DNA of 64,000 bases from CBDCCV01 sp965215025 (GTDB lineage Bacteria > Bacteroidota > Rhodothermia > Rhodothermales > Salinibacteraceae): NCBI GenBank assembly GCA_965215025.1, contig CBDCCV010000001.1, positions 1,302,001-1,366,000 on the forward strand, written 5' to 3'. Shown one piece after another: positions 27,627 to 36,400 of the stretch (position 1 is the stretch's first letter; every line of letters begins with the position of its first letter). A program made the translations under genes and the position numbers. The notes under the pieces are model-generated. The model saw nothing but the letters and a program-made list of their open reading frames with translations. It ran no database searches and was not told where the DNA came from.

Positions 27627-27929
27627 ATGGGAGAGTGGTGGTTGGGGCTTGGGCTGGGCGTGGGGCTGGGCCTGGCGTACAGCCTGGCGAGCTTCCTGAC
27701 GGCCCGCTTCGCGGCGCGCCGCCGGAGCCGCAGCCAGTTCCTGACGGTCTTCATCGGGGGGATGCTCGCGCGCATGATGCTGGCGCTGGCCGCCGTCGCG
27801 CTCGTCCTGCTCCTTGTGAGCGTGCCGGCCGGGGTGTTCGTCGGGAGCTTTCTGCTGATCCTCTTTGCCGGGGTGATGGTCGAGGTGGCTGCGGTGCATC
27901 GCGGCCGTTGGACCGACGAAGAAGCGTGA
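27627..27929 (+). CDS. Small membrane protein of the ATP synthase locus (ATP synthase I/AtpR-like)
   Basis: A 100-residue protein with three hydrophobic segments: LGLGLGVGLGLAYSLASFL, FIGGMLARMMLALAAVALVL and VFVGSFLLILFAGVMVEVA. Its place between an AtpZ-like gene and atpB, its length and the polar ARMM in the second helix fit ATP synthase I/AtpR-type proteins. The similarity is by layout rather than by a strict motif. Confidence 0.65.
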   Translation: MGEWWLGLGLGVGLGLAYSLASFLTARFAARRRSRSQFLTVFIGGMLARMMLALAAVALVLLLVSVPAGVFVGSFLLILFAGVMVEVAAVHRGRWTDEEA

Positions 27930-28072
27930 AAGCGGGGCGTTTCACGCAATTTCCGCGAAAGCATCGCCGGTGCTCCTTATTTTTTGCCGCGCTTTTGGCG
28001 TAGTTTCAGTCGTCTCGGAACGAGAGAAAAGCCTTCGCTTCCTATCCTAAGGAGAATCTCAGCCTTTTGATC

Positions 28073-29362
28073 ATGCGGCTTTACAGAGCGGTCTTGCTCG
28101 GCGTGTTGGCCGCGCTCTTCCTGGCGCCGGCCGCCGCGGCCGCCGAGGAAGGCGAGGAGTTCAGCGCCGTCCACCACAGCGCCGACGGGTACTACCTCGA
28201 CTTCTTGCCCATCGGCAAGATCGAGCTGCCGCGCCTTTTCCTGGTGCGCCACGCCGACGGCGGCTTCGGCTTCGAGCCGTACCTCTCGACGGCGGCGGCG
28301 CTGCGCTCCGGGAAGTACCGCGCCATCGAAGGCGCGCACGGCGGCGGCTCGGAAGACCACGCCGAGGCCGAAGCGCACGCCACCGCCGAGACGCACGCCC
28401 CGCCCGGTCACGCCACCGCCGACGCGCCGCTGCCCGAGTACGAGCAGCTTATCCGAAGCGGCGGCCACCTCGACGCCCGCATCGAGCGCGCTGAAGGCAG
28501 CATCCTTTTTGACTTCTCGATCACGCGCCATCTCATCTACGCGATCCTCGGCGCGCTCCTCGTGGCCGCCCTTTTCATCGGGCTGGCGCGGCGGTACAAG
28601 CGCGGCGTGGGGCGCAGCACGGCGCCGCGCGGCTTTTTTCAGAACGCGATGGAAACGGTCATCGTCTTCATCCGCGACGAGATTGCCAAGCCGAACCTCG
28701 GCTACAAGTACCCGAAGTACCTGCCGTACCTGCTCACGCTCTTCTTTTTCATCCTCACCTGCAACCTCTTGGGGCTGGTGCCCTTTGGCGCCACGGCCAC
28801 GTCGAACATCACCGTCACGGCCGTTTTGGCCATCTTCACCTTTTTGGTGACGCAGCTCAACGGCTCGCGCGACCACTGGCAGCACGTGTTCAATCCGCCG
28901 GGCGTGCCGTGGTTCATCAAGCCGATCATGGTGCCCATCGAGATCATCGGCCTTTTTACGAAGCCCTTCGCGCTGGCCGTGCGTCTTTTTGCGAACATGA
29001 CCGCCGGCCACCTCGTCATCCTAAGCCTCATCGGGCTGATCTTCACCTTTACGAACCTCTACGGCACGGGCGCGGGTTGGGGCGTGGCCGTCGTGAGCGT
29101 GGCGTTCTCGCTCTTCATCTACCTCCTCGAGATCCTCGTGGCGCTGATCCAGGCGTACATCTTTACGATGCTCTCGGCGCTCTTCATCGGCATGGCCGTC
29201 GAGGAGCACGTGCACGACGAGCGCCCGGACATGGCCGAGGGCGACGTCCCCCCGCTCGAAGAGGACCCCGCCGACGTGACGCCGCACCCGCTTGGCAGCC
29301 GCGACGAGTCCAACCTCGAGCGCCGCACGCGCGTGGAGCGCCCGGAGCCGGCTGCGGCCTGA
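28073..29362 (+). CDS. atpB: F0F1 ATP synthase subunit a
   Basis: A 429-residue membrane subunit that forms the proton half-channels. It starts with a cleavable signal-like helix (LYRAVLLGVLAALFLAPAAA), followed by a large periplasmic domain with a His/Glu-rich stretch, as in Bacteroidota a subunits. The essential Arg of the proton path is R304 in FALAVRLFANMTAGH; NLLGLVPFGATATSN and VALIQAYIFTML are also canonical. The C-terminal 55 residues are an acidic cytosolic extension. AAGGAG occurs about 17 bp before ATG 28073; a TTG at 28067 is less likely. Confidence 0.95.
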   Translation: MRLYRAVLLGVLAALFLAPAAAAAEEGEEFSAVHHSADGYYLDFLPIGKIELPRLFLVRHADGGFGFEPYLSTAAALRSGKYRAIEGAHGGGSEDHAEAEAHATAETHAPPGHATADAPLPEYEQLIRSGGHLDARIERAEGSILFDFSITRHLIYAILGALLVAALFIGLARRYKRGVGRSTAPRGFFQNAMETVIVFIRDEIAKPNLGYKYPKYLPYLLTLFFFILTCNLLGLVPFGATATSNITVTAVLAIFTFLVTQLNGSRDHWQHVFNPPGVPWFIKPIMVPIEIIGLFTKPFALAVRLFANMTAGHLVILSLIGLIFTFTNLYGTGAGWGVAVVSVAFSLFIYLLEILVALIQAYIFTMLSALFIGMAVEEHVHDERPDMAEGDVPPLEEDPADVTPHPLGSRDESNLERRTRVERPEPAAA

Positions 29363-29511
29363 GTGCCCCGCGTTTAAAACGGAACCCTCTTTTACAGCAC
29401 AAGGCGGGCGCGGCGCGGCCTGCTTCTTAAACCTCAAGCGCCGGCGGCCTCCGCGCAAGCGAGGCCGCACACGCACCCCACCACCAACGAACGAAACCAC
29501 ACCGAACCGCT

Positions 29512-29748
29512 ATGTTGGAAGATCCGATTGCACTCGCATACTTGGGCGCCGGCCTCGGCGCCGGCCTCGTGGCGCTTGGCGCCGGCCTCGGCATCGGCCG
29601 TCTGGCTGGGCCGGCCATGGAAGGCTCGGCGCGTCAGCCGCAGGCCGCAGGCGACATCCGCGGCACGATGATCATCGCCGCGGCGCTCATCGAGGGCGTG
29701 GCCTTTTTCGGCCTCATCATCTGCCTGCTGCTGATCGTCCTCGTTTAA
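29512..29748 (+). CDS. atpE: F0F1 ATP synthase subunit c
   Basis: A 78-residue hairpin of two helices. The polar loop is GSARQPQA and the ion-binding carboxylate is E61 in AALIEGVAFFGL. The first helix lacks the Gln and the second lacks the Ser/Thr after Glu that mark Na+-binding rings, so a proton-type ring is predicted. It is preceded by a 149-bp gap after atpB. Confidence 0.96.
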   Translation: MLEDPIALAYLGAGLGAGLVALGAGLGIGRLAGPAMEGSARQPQAAGDIRGTMIIAAALIEGVAFFGLIICLLLIVLV

Positions 29749-29942
29749 ACGCTTCTCCTTCGGACGCCGCCCACGGCAGGGGCCTGCCGCAAAAGCGCAG
29801 GACGCGCCTCCTGCGGTTGGCCGCAGCCTTCCTCCTCTGCGCGGAAAAGGCGTTCGCTAAGGCGGATGCTTTTTCCGCGACGGAGAGGGGCCGTGTCCTC
29901 CGCGCCGGTCGCTCCGTCTCTCCGATAAGCCAGAAAGCGCTT

Positions 29943-30452
29943 ATGCACGTTATCGTAGCTCAAAACCTGCTGGCTCCGGATTGGGGCCTGGCGTTCTGGA
30001 TCGCCCTCGTCTTCGGCTTCCTGATCTGGATCCTGGGCCGCTACGCCTGGGGGCCGATCACGAGCGCGATGCAAGAGCGCGAGGAAACCATCGACGCCTC
30101 GATCAAGCGCGCCGAAAAAGCCCTCGCCGAGGCTAAGCAGATCCAGTCCGACAACCAGAAGGCGCGCCGCGAGGCCGAGCAGGAGGCGCAGCTCATCCTG
30201 CGCGAGACGCGCGAGGAAGAAGAGCGCGTGCGCAGCGAAGAGGTCGCCAAGACGCGCGCCAAGATCCAGCAGATGCAGGCGCAGGCCCAGGCCGAGATCG
30301 AGCGCCAGAAGGAGAGCGCCCTCCAAGACCTGCGCGCCGAGGTGGCCGACCTCGCCATCCAGGCCGCTGAGAAGATCCTGGGCGAGAACCTGAACGACCA
30401 GCGCCAGCGCCGCCTCGTGGACGACTTCCTCGACGACCTCCCGAAAAACTAA
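29943..30452 (+). CDS. atpF: F0F1 ATP synthase subunit b
   Basis: A 169-residue stator subunit with one N-terminal membrane helix (LAFWIALVFGFLIWILGRYA) followed by a long charged coiled coil (EREETIDASIKRAEKALAEA onward) ending EKILGENLNDQRQRRLVDDF. ATG 29943 is chosen because the membrane helix starts about 15 residues in; the upstream open frame is GC-rich shadow. The 195-bp gap after atpE has no clear gene. Confidence 0.94.
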   Translation: MHVIVAQNLLAPDWGLAFWIALVFGFLIWILGRYAWGPITSAMQEREETIDASIKRAEKALAEAKQIQSDNQKARREAEQEAQLILRETREEEERVRSEEVAKTRAKIQQMQAQAQAEIERQKESALQDLRAEVADLAIQAAEKILGENLNDQRQRRLVDDFLDDLPKN

Positions 30453-30455
30453 CAG

Positions 30456-30524
30456 CGAACGGGGAATGGCGAACCGCGAATGGTGAAAAGACGCCGCTCG
30501 CCACTCGCCGTTCACCAATCGCCC
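30456..30524. repeat. Stuttered quasi-palindrome between atpF and atpH
   Basis: The left arm is GAACGGGGAATGGCGAACC and GCGAATGGTGAA; the right arm TCGCCACTCGCCGTTCACC, AATCGCCCG is its imperfect complement. It fills the intergenic gap exactly and ends 5 bp before the atpH ATG. Confidence 0.65.
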
Positions 30525-30529
30525 GAATC

Positions 30530-31144
30530 ATGAGCAGCCCCGTAGCCCGCCGGTATGCGCAGGCCCTCCACGAGGAGGCCGAGCGCCAGGAGCGCGTCGC
30601 CGCCATCGACGAGGACGTCGAGCTGCTGCGCGAGAGCCTGGCCAACGCGCCGGACCTGGAGCGCTTTTTCCGCAGCCCGATCATCTCGCGCGAGAAGAAG
30701 AAAAGCATCGTCGAGGAGCTGTTCGCCGAGCGCGTGAGTCCGCTTACGCAGCGCTTTCTGCAGCTGCTCGTGGACAAAGAGCGCGAGACGATCCTCGGCG
30801 AGGTGGTCGAGGCGTACCAGGCGCTGCGCGACGAAGAGCGCGGCATCGTCGAGGTGGAGGCGCGCGCGGCGCATGACCTCAGCGTGGAGGAGCGCCAGAA
30901 GCTCTCAGCCGCCGTGGAGCGCATGACGGGCAAAGAGCCGCGCCTGAAGGTGCGCCGGGAGCCGTCGCTCATGGGCGGCCTCGTCCTGCGCGTGGGCGAC
31001 ACGGTCTACGACGGCAGCGTGCGCCACAAGCTCGCCAGCCTGCACGAGAAGATGCGCCGCGGCGAGATCCGCACGAACGGCAGAGTGGAAGAGAGTAAGA
31101 GTGAGGGAATGGATGAGAAAGAGCGAGCAGGACAAAGGAAGTAA
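30530..31144 (+). CDS. atpH: F0F1 ATP synthase subunit delta
   Basis: A 204-residue stator subunit (OSCP-like). The N-terminal helical domain (VARRYAQALHEEAERQERV) and the C-terminal signature (RREPSLMGGLVLRVGDTVYD, then GSVRHKLASL) are typical. The usual protein would end near residue 184 (RGEIRTNG). The last 20 or so residues (RVEESKSEGMDEKERAGQRK) are encoded by the left arm of a purine-rich quasi-palindrome, so the native stop codon seems to have been displaced. Confidence 0.93.
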   Translation: MSSPVARRYAQALHEEAERQERVAAIDEDVELLRESLANAPDLERFFRSPIISREKKKSIVEELFAERVSPLTQRFLQLLVDKERETILGEVVEAYQALRDEERGIVEVEARAAHDLSVEERQKLSAAVERMTGKEPRLKVRREPSLMGGLVLRVGDTVYDGSVRHKLASLHEKMRRGEIRTNGRVEESKSEGMDEKERAGQRK

Positions 31145-31190
31145 CTCTCTTCCAGTCCTCCTTTCGTCCGTTCCTCCTTTCCTGAACAGG
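31083..31190. repeat. Purine/pyrimidine quasi-palindrome overlapping the atpH 3' end
   Basis: The left arm is almost all purine (GTGGAAGAGAGTAAGAGTGA, GGACAAAGGAAG) and the right arm almost all pyrimidine (CTCTCTTCCAGTCCTCCTTT, CGTTCCTCCTTTCC). The architecture matches the other stuttered elements, with different words. It overlaps the last 60 bp of atpH. Confidence 0.55.
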
Positions 31191-31231
31191 CAGCCTCGTA
31201 GCGACCCCCTTTCAGCTAACGAAGAAACATC

Positions 31232-32971
31232 ATGGCAACGGCAATCCGACCTGACGAAGTAACCTCGGTGCTCCGGCGCGAACTCAGCGGCTTCGAGTCC
31301 GAGGCCGACGTCTACGAGGTGGGCACGGTCCTGCAAGTGGGCGACGGCATCGCGCGCCTCTACGGCCTCTCGAACGTGCAGGCCGGCGAGCTGATCGAGT
31401 TCCCCGAGAGCGGTGTCACCGGCATGGTCTTGAACCTCGAGGAAGACAACGTCGGCGCCGTGCTCTTCGGCGAGGTGGACGCGGTGAAGGAGGGCGACGA
31501 GGCCCGCCGCACCGAGCAGATCGCCTCCATCGAGGTTTCTGAGGAGATGCTCGGCCGCGTGATTGACCCGCTGGGCAACCCGCTTGACGGCAAAGGCCCC
31601 ATCGGCGGTGAGAAGCTCGCCATGCCGCTCGAACGGAAGGCGCCGGGCGTGATCTACCGCCAGCCCGTGGCCGAGCCGCTGCAGACGGGCCTCAAGGCCA
31701 TCGACTCGATGATCCCCATCGGGCGCGGCCAGCGCGAACTCGTCATCGGCGACCGGCAGACGGGGAAGACGGCCGTGATCGTGGACACGATCATCAACCA
31801 GCAGCAGACGCACCAGACCGAGAAGCCGGTGTACTGCATCTACGTCGCCATTGGGCAGAAGGCTTCGACGGTGGCGCAGGTGATGCGCTCGCTCGAAGAG
31901 AACGGCGCCATGGAGTACACCGTGATCGTGAGCGCGGCGGCCTCAACGCCGGCGCCCTTGCAGTTCATCGCGCCGTTTGCCGGGGCGTGCATTGGCGAGT
32001 TCTTCCGCGACACGGGCCGCCACGCGCTCGTCGGCTTCGACGACCTCTCGAAGCAGGCCGTGGCCTACCGCGAGCTTTCGCTGCTCCTGCGCCGCCCGCC
32101 CGGCCGCGAGGCCTACCCCGGCGACGTGTTCTACCTCCACAGCCGGCTTCTCGAGCGCGCCGCGAAGATCATCGAAAACGACGAGATCGCCCGGCAGATG
32201 AACGACGTGCCCGACTCGCTCCAGGGGCGGATTCAGGGCGGCGGCTCTTTGACGGCGCTCCCCGTGATCGAGACGCAGGCGGGCGACGTCTCCGCCTACA
32301 TCCCCACCAACGTCATCTCCATCACGGACGGGCAGATCTACCTCGAGGCCGACCTCTTCAACGCGGGCGTGCGCCCAGCCATCAACGTCGGTATTTCGGT
32401 AAGCCGTGTGGGCGGCTCGGCGCAGATCAAGGCCATGAAGAAGGTGGCCGGCACGCTGCGCATCGACCTGGCGCAGTACCGCGAGCTGGAGGCGTTCTCG
32501 AAGTTCGGCTCGGACCTCGACCCGGCCACGCAGCGCCAGCTCAGCCGCGGCGAGCGCCTCGTCGAGGTCCTCAAGCAGGACCAGTACGACCCGATGCCCG
32601 TCGAGCAGCAGGTCGTGGTCATCTACGCCGCCACGCAGGGCCTCCTCGACCAGGTGCCCACGGAGAAGGTGCAGGAGTTCGAAAGCGAGCTTCTGGAGCG
32701 CATGACGCTGCGCCACGAAGGCGTGCTGAGCGAGATCCGCTCCACCGGCAAGACGAGCGACGAGGCCAAGGAAACCATCGACAAGGAAGCGCGCGACTTG
32801 GCCGACCTCTACGCCACGCCCGAGTCCGAGGCGGAAGCCGAAGCAGGCGAGGAGGCCACCCTCGCCAGCGAAGAGGAGGGTGACGACACGCCCGACTCCA
32901 CGCGCGAGATGCCCGCCGCCGGCGACGGCCAGCCGGGCCAAGAGCAACCCGCCCCAGCAAACGCGACGTAA
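31232..32971 (+). CDS. atpA: F0F1 ATP synthase subunit alpha
   Basis: A 579-residue F1 subunit. Walker A is GDRQTGKT at 173-180, the Gln-containing loop typical of the non-catalytic alpha subunit. YRELSLLLRRPPGREAYPGD and the alpha/beta signature PAINVGISVSRVGGSAQ are present. Typical alpha subunits are about 505-525 residues; this one carries about 50 extra acidic C-terminal residues (from roughly 530: ATLASEEEGDDTPDSTREMP and on), rich in Glu, Asp, Pro and Gly. A 28-bp palindrome follows the stop codon. Confidence 0.97.
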   Translation: MATAIRPDEVTSVLRRELSGFESEADVYEVGTVLQVGDGIARLYGLSNVQAGELIEFPESGVTGMVLNLEEDNVGAVLFGEVDAVKEGDEARRTEQIASIEVSEEMLGRVIDPLGNPLDGKGPIGGEKLAMPLERKAPGVIYRQPVAEPLQTGLKAIDSMIPIGRGQRELVIGDRQTGKTAVIVDTIINQQQTHQTEKPVYCIYVAIGQKASTVAQVMRSLEENGAMEYTVIVSAAASTPAPLQFIAPFAGACIGEFFRDTGRHALVGFDDLSKQAVAYRELSLLLRRPPGREAYPGDVFYLHSRLLERAAKIIENDEIARQMNDVPDSLQGRIQGGGSLTALPVIETQAGDVSAYIPTNVISITDGQIYLEADLFNAGVRPAINVGISVSRVGGSAQIKAMKKVAGTLRIDLAQYRELEAFSKFGSDLDPATQRQLSRGERLVEVLKQDQYDPMPVEQQVVVIYAATQGLLDQVPTEKVQEFESELLERMTLRHEGVLSEIRSTGKTSDEAKETIDKEARDLADLYATPESEAEAEAGEEATLASEEEGDDTPDSTREMPAAGDGQPGQEQPAPANAT

Positions 32972-32987
32972 ACCGTTGAGAAGCGAT

Positions 32988-33015
32988 GTAGGGACACGAT
33001 ATATCGTGTCCCTAC
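32988..33015. repeat. 28-bp perfect palindrome between atpA and atpG (copy 3)
   Basis: GTAGGGACACGATA is followed by its exact complement. The core equals that of the copy at 21501. It starts 17 bp after the atpA stop and ends 41 bp before the atpG start. Confidence 0.9.
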
Positions 33016-33056
33016 GAATGGCACCGCCCCTGACAGATACTCCCAACCCGTAACCA

Positions 33057-33983
33057 ATGGCGAGCCTCCGCGACATCCGCGGCCGGATCAACTCGGTCGA
33101 GAACACCAAGCAGGTGACGCGCGCGATGAAGATGGTCGCGGCGGCCAAGCTCAGGCGTGCGCAGGAGCGCATCTTCGAGACGCGCCCGTACGCTTTCAAG
33201 CTGCGCGAGATCATCCACCATCTCAAAGACCGCGCGGACGCAGCCGAGCACCCGCTCTTCGAGCAGCGCGAGGGCGGGGAGGGCGGCGTGCTCGTCATCG
33301 TCGTCACGGGAGATCGCGGGCTGGCCGGCGCCTTCAACTCGAACGCGATCAAGCTTGCCGAGCAGACCATCGAGGAGCGCTACGCCGCCGAGCGCCGCGC
33401 GGGCACGCTCTACGTCATGGGCGTGGGGCGCAAGGCGAGCGAGCACTTCGCCAAGCGCGACTACCAGATGGCTGCCACGTACCGCGGCCTCTACGACGAC
33501 CTCCAGTTCGGCCACGCGCGCGAGATCGCCGAGGAGGCCACGCGCGGCTTCAAAGAAGAGGAGTGGGACGAGGTCGTGCTCGTCTACAACGAGTTCAAGA
33601 ACACGATCTCGCAGAACCGCATCGCCGAGCCGCTTTTGCCCATCCCGGAGGACCGCTTCACCACGCCGGTGATGGAGGAAGCGGGCGGCTCCGAGGCCGA
33701 GATGCCCGAAGGCCAGGAGGTGGACTACATCTTCGAGCCGAGCGCCGAGCGCATCCTCGAAGCGCTCGTGCCGCAGTACGTGAGCTACCAGGTCTGGCGC
33801 GCGCTCCTGGAATCGAACGCCGCCGAGCAGGGCGCGCGCATGGTGGCCATGGACAACGCCACCACCAACGCCGAGGACCTCCTGGACGAGCTGCGCCTCA
33901 AGTACAACCGCGCGCGCCAGGACGCCATCACGACGGAGATCATCGAGATCACCAGTGGCGCCGAGGCCCTGGAGCAGGCGTAG
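33057..33983 (+). CDS. atpG: F0F1 ATP synthase subunit gamma
   Basis: A 308-residue rotor shaft. The N-terminal helix (LRDIRGRINSVENTKQVTRA, MKMVAAAKLRRAQ) and C-terminal helix (GARMVAMDNATTNAEDLLDE, LRLKYNRARQDAITTEIIEI) form the coiled coil; ITSGAEAL closes it. Slightly longer than E. coli gamma because of a loop around residues 205-225. It ends the locus here; atpD and atpC for beta and epsilon are not in the window. Confidence 0.96.
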   Translation: MASLRDIRGRINSVENTKQVTRAMKMVAAAKLRRAQERIFETRPYAFKLREIIHHLKDRADAAEHPLFEQREGGEGGVLVIVVTGDRGLAGAFNSNAIKLAEQTIEERYAAERRAGTLYVMGVGRKASEHFAKRDYQMAATYRGLYDDLQFGHAREIAEEATRGFKEEEWDEVVLVYNEFKNTISQNRIAEPLLPIPEDRFTTPVMEEAGGSEAEMPEGQEVDYIFEPSAERILEALVPQYVSYQVWRALLESNAAEQGARMVAMDNATTNAEDLLDELRLKYNRARQDAITTEIIEITSGAEALEQA

Positions 33984-34050
33984 CGTTCGTTGATCGTGGG
34001 TGGTTGATGGTAGATCGAGGCGCACGATCTACAACTCACCATCTACGAAC
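33984..34050. repeat. Stuttered quasi-palindrome after atpG
   Basis: The left arm GTTCGTTGATCGTGGGTGG, TTGATGGTAGATCG and right arm ACGATCTACAACTCACCATC, TACGAAC are imperfect complements around a 6-base centre. It starts at the base after the atpG stop and could act as a transcript 3' end. Confidence 0.65.
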
Positions 34051-34122
34051 CTTGCGTGTAGCGAAAGGGCACAGGAACTTCCGCGTGTGCTCGGACGTGG
34101 CAATCCGCCGGAGTCAAAAACC

Positions 34123-34212
34123 GGAGAGGTGGCCGAGTGGCTGAAGGCGCTCCCCTGCTAAGGGAGTATACCGTTTATAGCGGTATCGAGGGTTCGAATC
34201 CCTCCCTCTCCG
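34123..34212 (+). tRNA. tRNA-Ser (GCT anticodon)
   Basis: Acceptor GGAGAGG pairs with CCTCTCC, discriminator G. The anticodon stem CTCCC/GGGAG encloses CTGCTAA, giving GCT, which reads AGC/AGU. A long variable arm (TATACCG...CGGTATC) and GGTTCGAATCC T-loop confirm a class II serine tRNA. CCA is not encoded. Confidence 0.96.
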
Positions 34213-34444
34213 CATCTCTTCTGTTCCGGTATCTTCGGTCTCGGCATCTTTTGCAGGCTTCTGCTCCTTCCGGGGCGGGAGCCTGCGTGGCGTTTGCACC
34301 GGGCTTGGCGTCTCTGCGGAGGCTTTTCGCGGGCACCGGCAATTGAGCGTTGCATCTTTCCGCGTGGGCAGAGAGGACGCGCGTGGTGAACCTGGGTGAT
34401 GGCCGGGCGTAGGGCAACCATCGCTGCTTGGAAGGCGGCTTCTC

Positions 34445-34531
34445 GGAGGGGTGGCAGAGCGGTCGAATGCGCTGGTCTTGAAAACCAGAGTATCCTCACG
34501 GATACCGGGGGTTCGAATCCCTCCCCCTCCG
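34445..34531 (+). tRNA. tRNA-Ser (TGA anticodon)
   Basis: Acceptor GGAGGGG pairs with CCCCTCC, discriminator G. The anticodon stem CTGGT/ACCAG encloses CTTGAAA, giving TGA, which reads UCN codons. The variable arm is GTATCCTCACGGATAC and the T-loop GGTTCGAATCC. CCA is not encoded; a T-run (GCTTTTTTCTTTT) follows and may terminate transcription. Confidence 0.96.
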
Positions 34532-34716
34532 CTTTTTTCTTTTCCGAAGGGGCGACGGCTGCCGGGGGCGGTCGTCGCCTTACCCGTGAGTAGCGCCGCC
34601 GCGGTGCGGTTCTTTTCCAGGAAGCGGTGTAACAATCAAACGGGGCTTCCGTCAAAAGCCCCCGAGTGCCTGCCCGGCGCTTCTCTGCCTCGATTGTCTC
34701 ACCGGCTGCTGTTCCC

Positions 34717-36246
34717 ATGCTCTGCTCGTTTGCTCGGCGCCTGTTGCGCAGGCTGCCGCTCCTCCGCTCCGCCGCCGCGCTTGGCGTGCTGCTGCTTGCC
34801 GGCAGTCTGCTCGCCGCCACTGCCCGCCCTGCTCATGCGCAAGACGCCGACGCAGCGGAGCGGGTCATCACGTTCGACGAGGCCGTGCGTCTGGCGCTCG
34901 AACAGAACTACCGCCTGCGCCTGGCGCAGAACGACGTCGAGGCGCAGTCCGTCGAGGTGGCGCGCAACCGGATGCAGTTCTTGCCGGACCTGCGCACTTC
35001 GGCCTCCGGCTTCCGCAACTACGGGCGCACGTTCAGCCAGGAGCAGGGCGGCATCGTCAACACGTCGGAGTCGGCGCGCTTCGGCGTCTCGACGAGCCTG
35101 AACCTCTTCAACGGCTTCCGCGACGACGCCTCGCTGGACGAGGCGCAGGCGCAGACGCGCGCGGCGAGCCGCACGCTCAGCCGCCGCCGCCAGGACGTCG
35201 TCTTCGACGTGATCGCGCGCTACATCGACCTGGCGCAGAACCGCGAGATCGTGCGCGTGCAGGAGGAGAACCTGGCCCTGCGCCGCGAGCAGCTTCAGCA
35301 GACCGAGGTGCTCATCGAAGTGGGCGAGCGCCCGCCCTCGGAGGTGTACCAGCAGCGCGCGGCCGTGGCCGAGGCCGAGGGGCAGCGGCTCGAAGCCGAG
35401 CGCGCCGCCGAGATCACCGAGACGGAGCTGATCCGCCTCTTAGTCCTCGACCCGCTCGGCGAGTACGCCTTTAGCGCCGAGGCCGTCGAGCGCGTCGCCG
35501 AGGCCGAGCTGGCGCCCGAGACGTACGCGCTCGACCGCCTGCTCCAGCAGGCCTTCGACGCGCGCGCCGACCTCCGCGCGCAAGAAGCCCTCATCAACGC
35601 GCGGCAGCAGGGCGTGCGCGCCGCCCGCGCCGGCTACTACCCGCGCCTGGACGTCTCGGCCGATTACGGCTCGAACTGGTCCAGCCTCGCCGCGCAGGAT
35701 GTCCCCGACACCGGGACCCCGCCGCAGGTCATCACCGTGCAGGACGTGAACGGCACGCCGCAGCAGATCACCGTCCCCGGCACCGGCGGCCTGCCGGACT
35801 CTGAAACGATCCCGTTTTTCGACCAGCTTGACGACCGGCGCAACGGCACCGTCGGCCTCTCGTTGAGCTTCCCCATCTTCGACCGCTTCCAGACGCGCTA
35901 CAACGTGGACCAAGCGCAGGTGCAGCTCGATGACGCGCGCTTCCAGCTCGAGCAGCAGCGCGACGACCTGGCCGTGGAGGCGCGCCAGGCGCTCGTCGAT
36001 TACCAGAACGCGCAGCAGGCCTTAGACGTGGCCGAGACGCGCCTCGAAGCGGCCGAGCAGGCGCAACGCGCCGCCGAGGAGCGCTACGAACTCGGCGCCG
36101 CGCCCTACGTCGAACTCGCGCAGGCGAACACCGAACTCGTCCGCGCCGCCTCAGAGCGCGTGCGGGCCAAGTACGACGTCCTCTTTCAGAAAAAGCGCAT
36201 CGATTACGTCCAGGGCGTTCTCAACCCGGAGGCCCCGCTGCTTTAA
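34717..36246 (+). CDS. TolC-family outer-membrane efflux protein
   Basis: A 509-residue protein. ATG 34717 gives a signal peptide (basic LLRRLPLLRSAAALG, hydrophobic core, cleavage near AHAQ); GTG 34666 is an alternative. Two OEP repeats follow: TFDEAVRLALEQNYRLRLAQ with YIDLAQNREIVRVQEENLAL, then a second half with VGLSLSFPIFDRFQTRYNVD and ARQALVDYQNAQQALDVAE. It would form the trimeric outer-membrane duct. The next genes are the HlyD-type adaptor and an ABC ATPase, so this is a tripartite exporter operon. Confidence 0.93.
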   Translation: MLCSFARRLLRRLPLLRSAAALGVLLLAGSLLAATARPAHAQDADAAERVITFDEAVRLALEQNYRLRLAQNDVEAQSVEVARNRMQFLPDLRTSASGFRNYGRTFSQEQGGIVNTSESARFGVSTSLNLFNGFRDDASLDEAQAQTRAASRTLSRRRQDVVFDVIARYIDLAQNREIVRVQEENLALRREQLQQTEVLIEVGERPPSEVYQQRAAVAEAEGQRLEAERAAEITETELIRLLVLDPLGEYAFSAEAVERVAEAELAPETYALDRLLQQAFDARADLRAQEALINARQQGVRAARAGYYPRLDVSADYGSNWSSLAAQDVPDTGTPPQVITVQDVNGTPQQITVPGTGGLPDSETIPFFDQLDDRRNGTVGLSLSFPIFDRFQTRYNVDQAQVQLDDARFQLEQQRDDLAVEARQALVDYQNAQQALDVAETRLEAAEQAQRAAEERYELGAAPYVELAQANTELVRAASERVRAKYDVLFQKKRIDYVQGVLNPEAPLL

Positions 36247-36256
36247 CGGCGCAAAA

Positions 36257-36344
36257 CATCCCCCCTTTGAAGGGGACTAGGGGGATGTAAAAGCGGACGG
36301 CGCCAGCCCTGACATCCCCCTTTCTCCCCCTTCAAAGGGGGAAA
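36257..36344. repeat. CATCCCCC-type repeat (copy 1)
   Basis: Order of words: CATCCCCCCTTTGAAGGGG, GGGGGATGT, GCGGACGGCGCCAGCCC, CATCCCCCT, CCCCCTTCAAAGGGGG. The inner 17-mer and flanking words recur in the same order at 53333. The elements can fold into nested hairpins. Confidence 0.75.
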
Positions 36345-36400
36345 CACAAGCCTTCCGCAGACATCTCGAACAGGTTCTTAAAACACGCCGCACCGCTACC

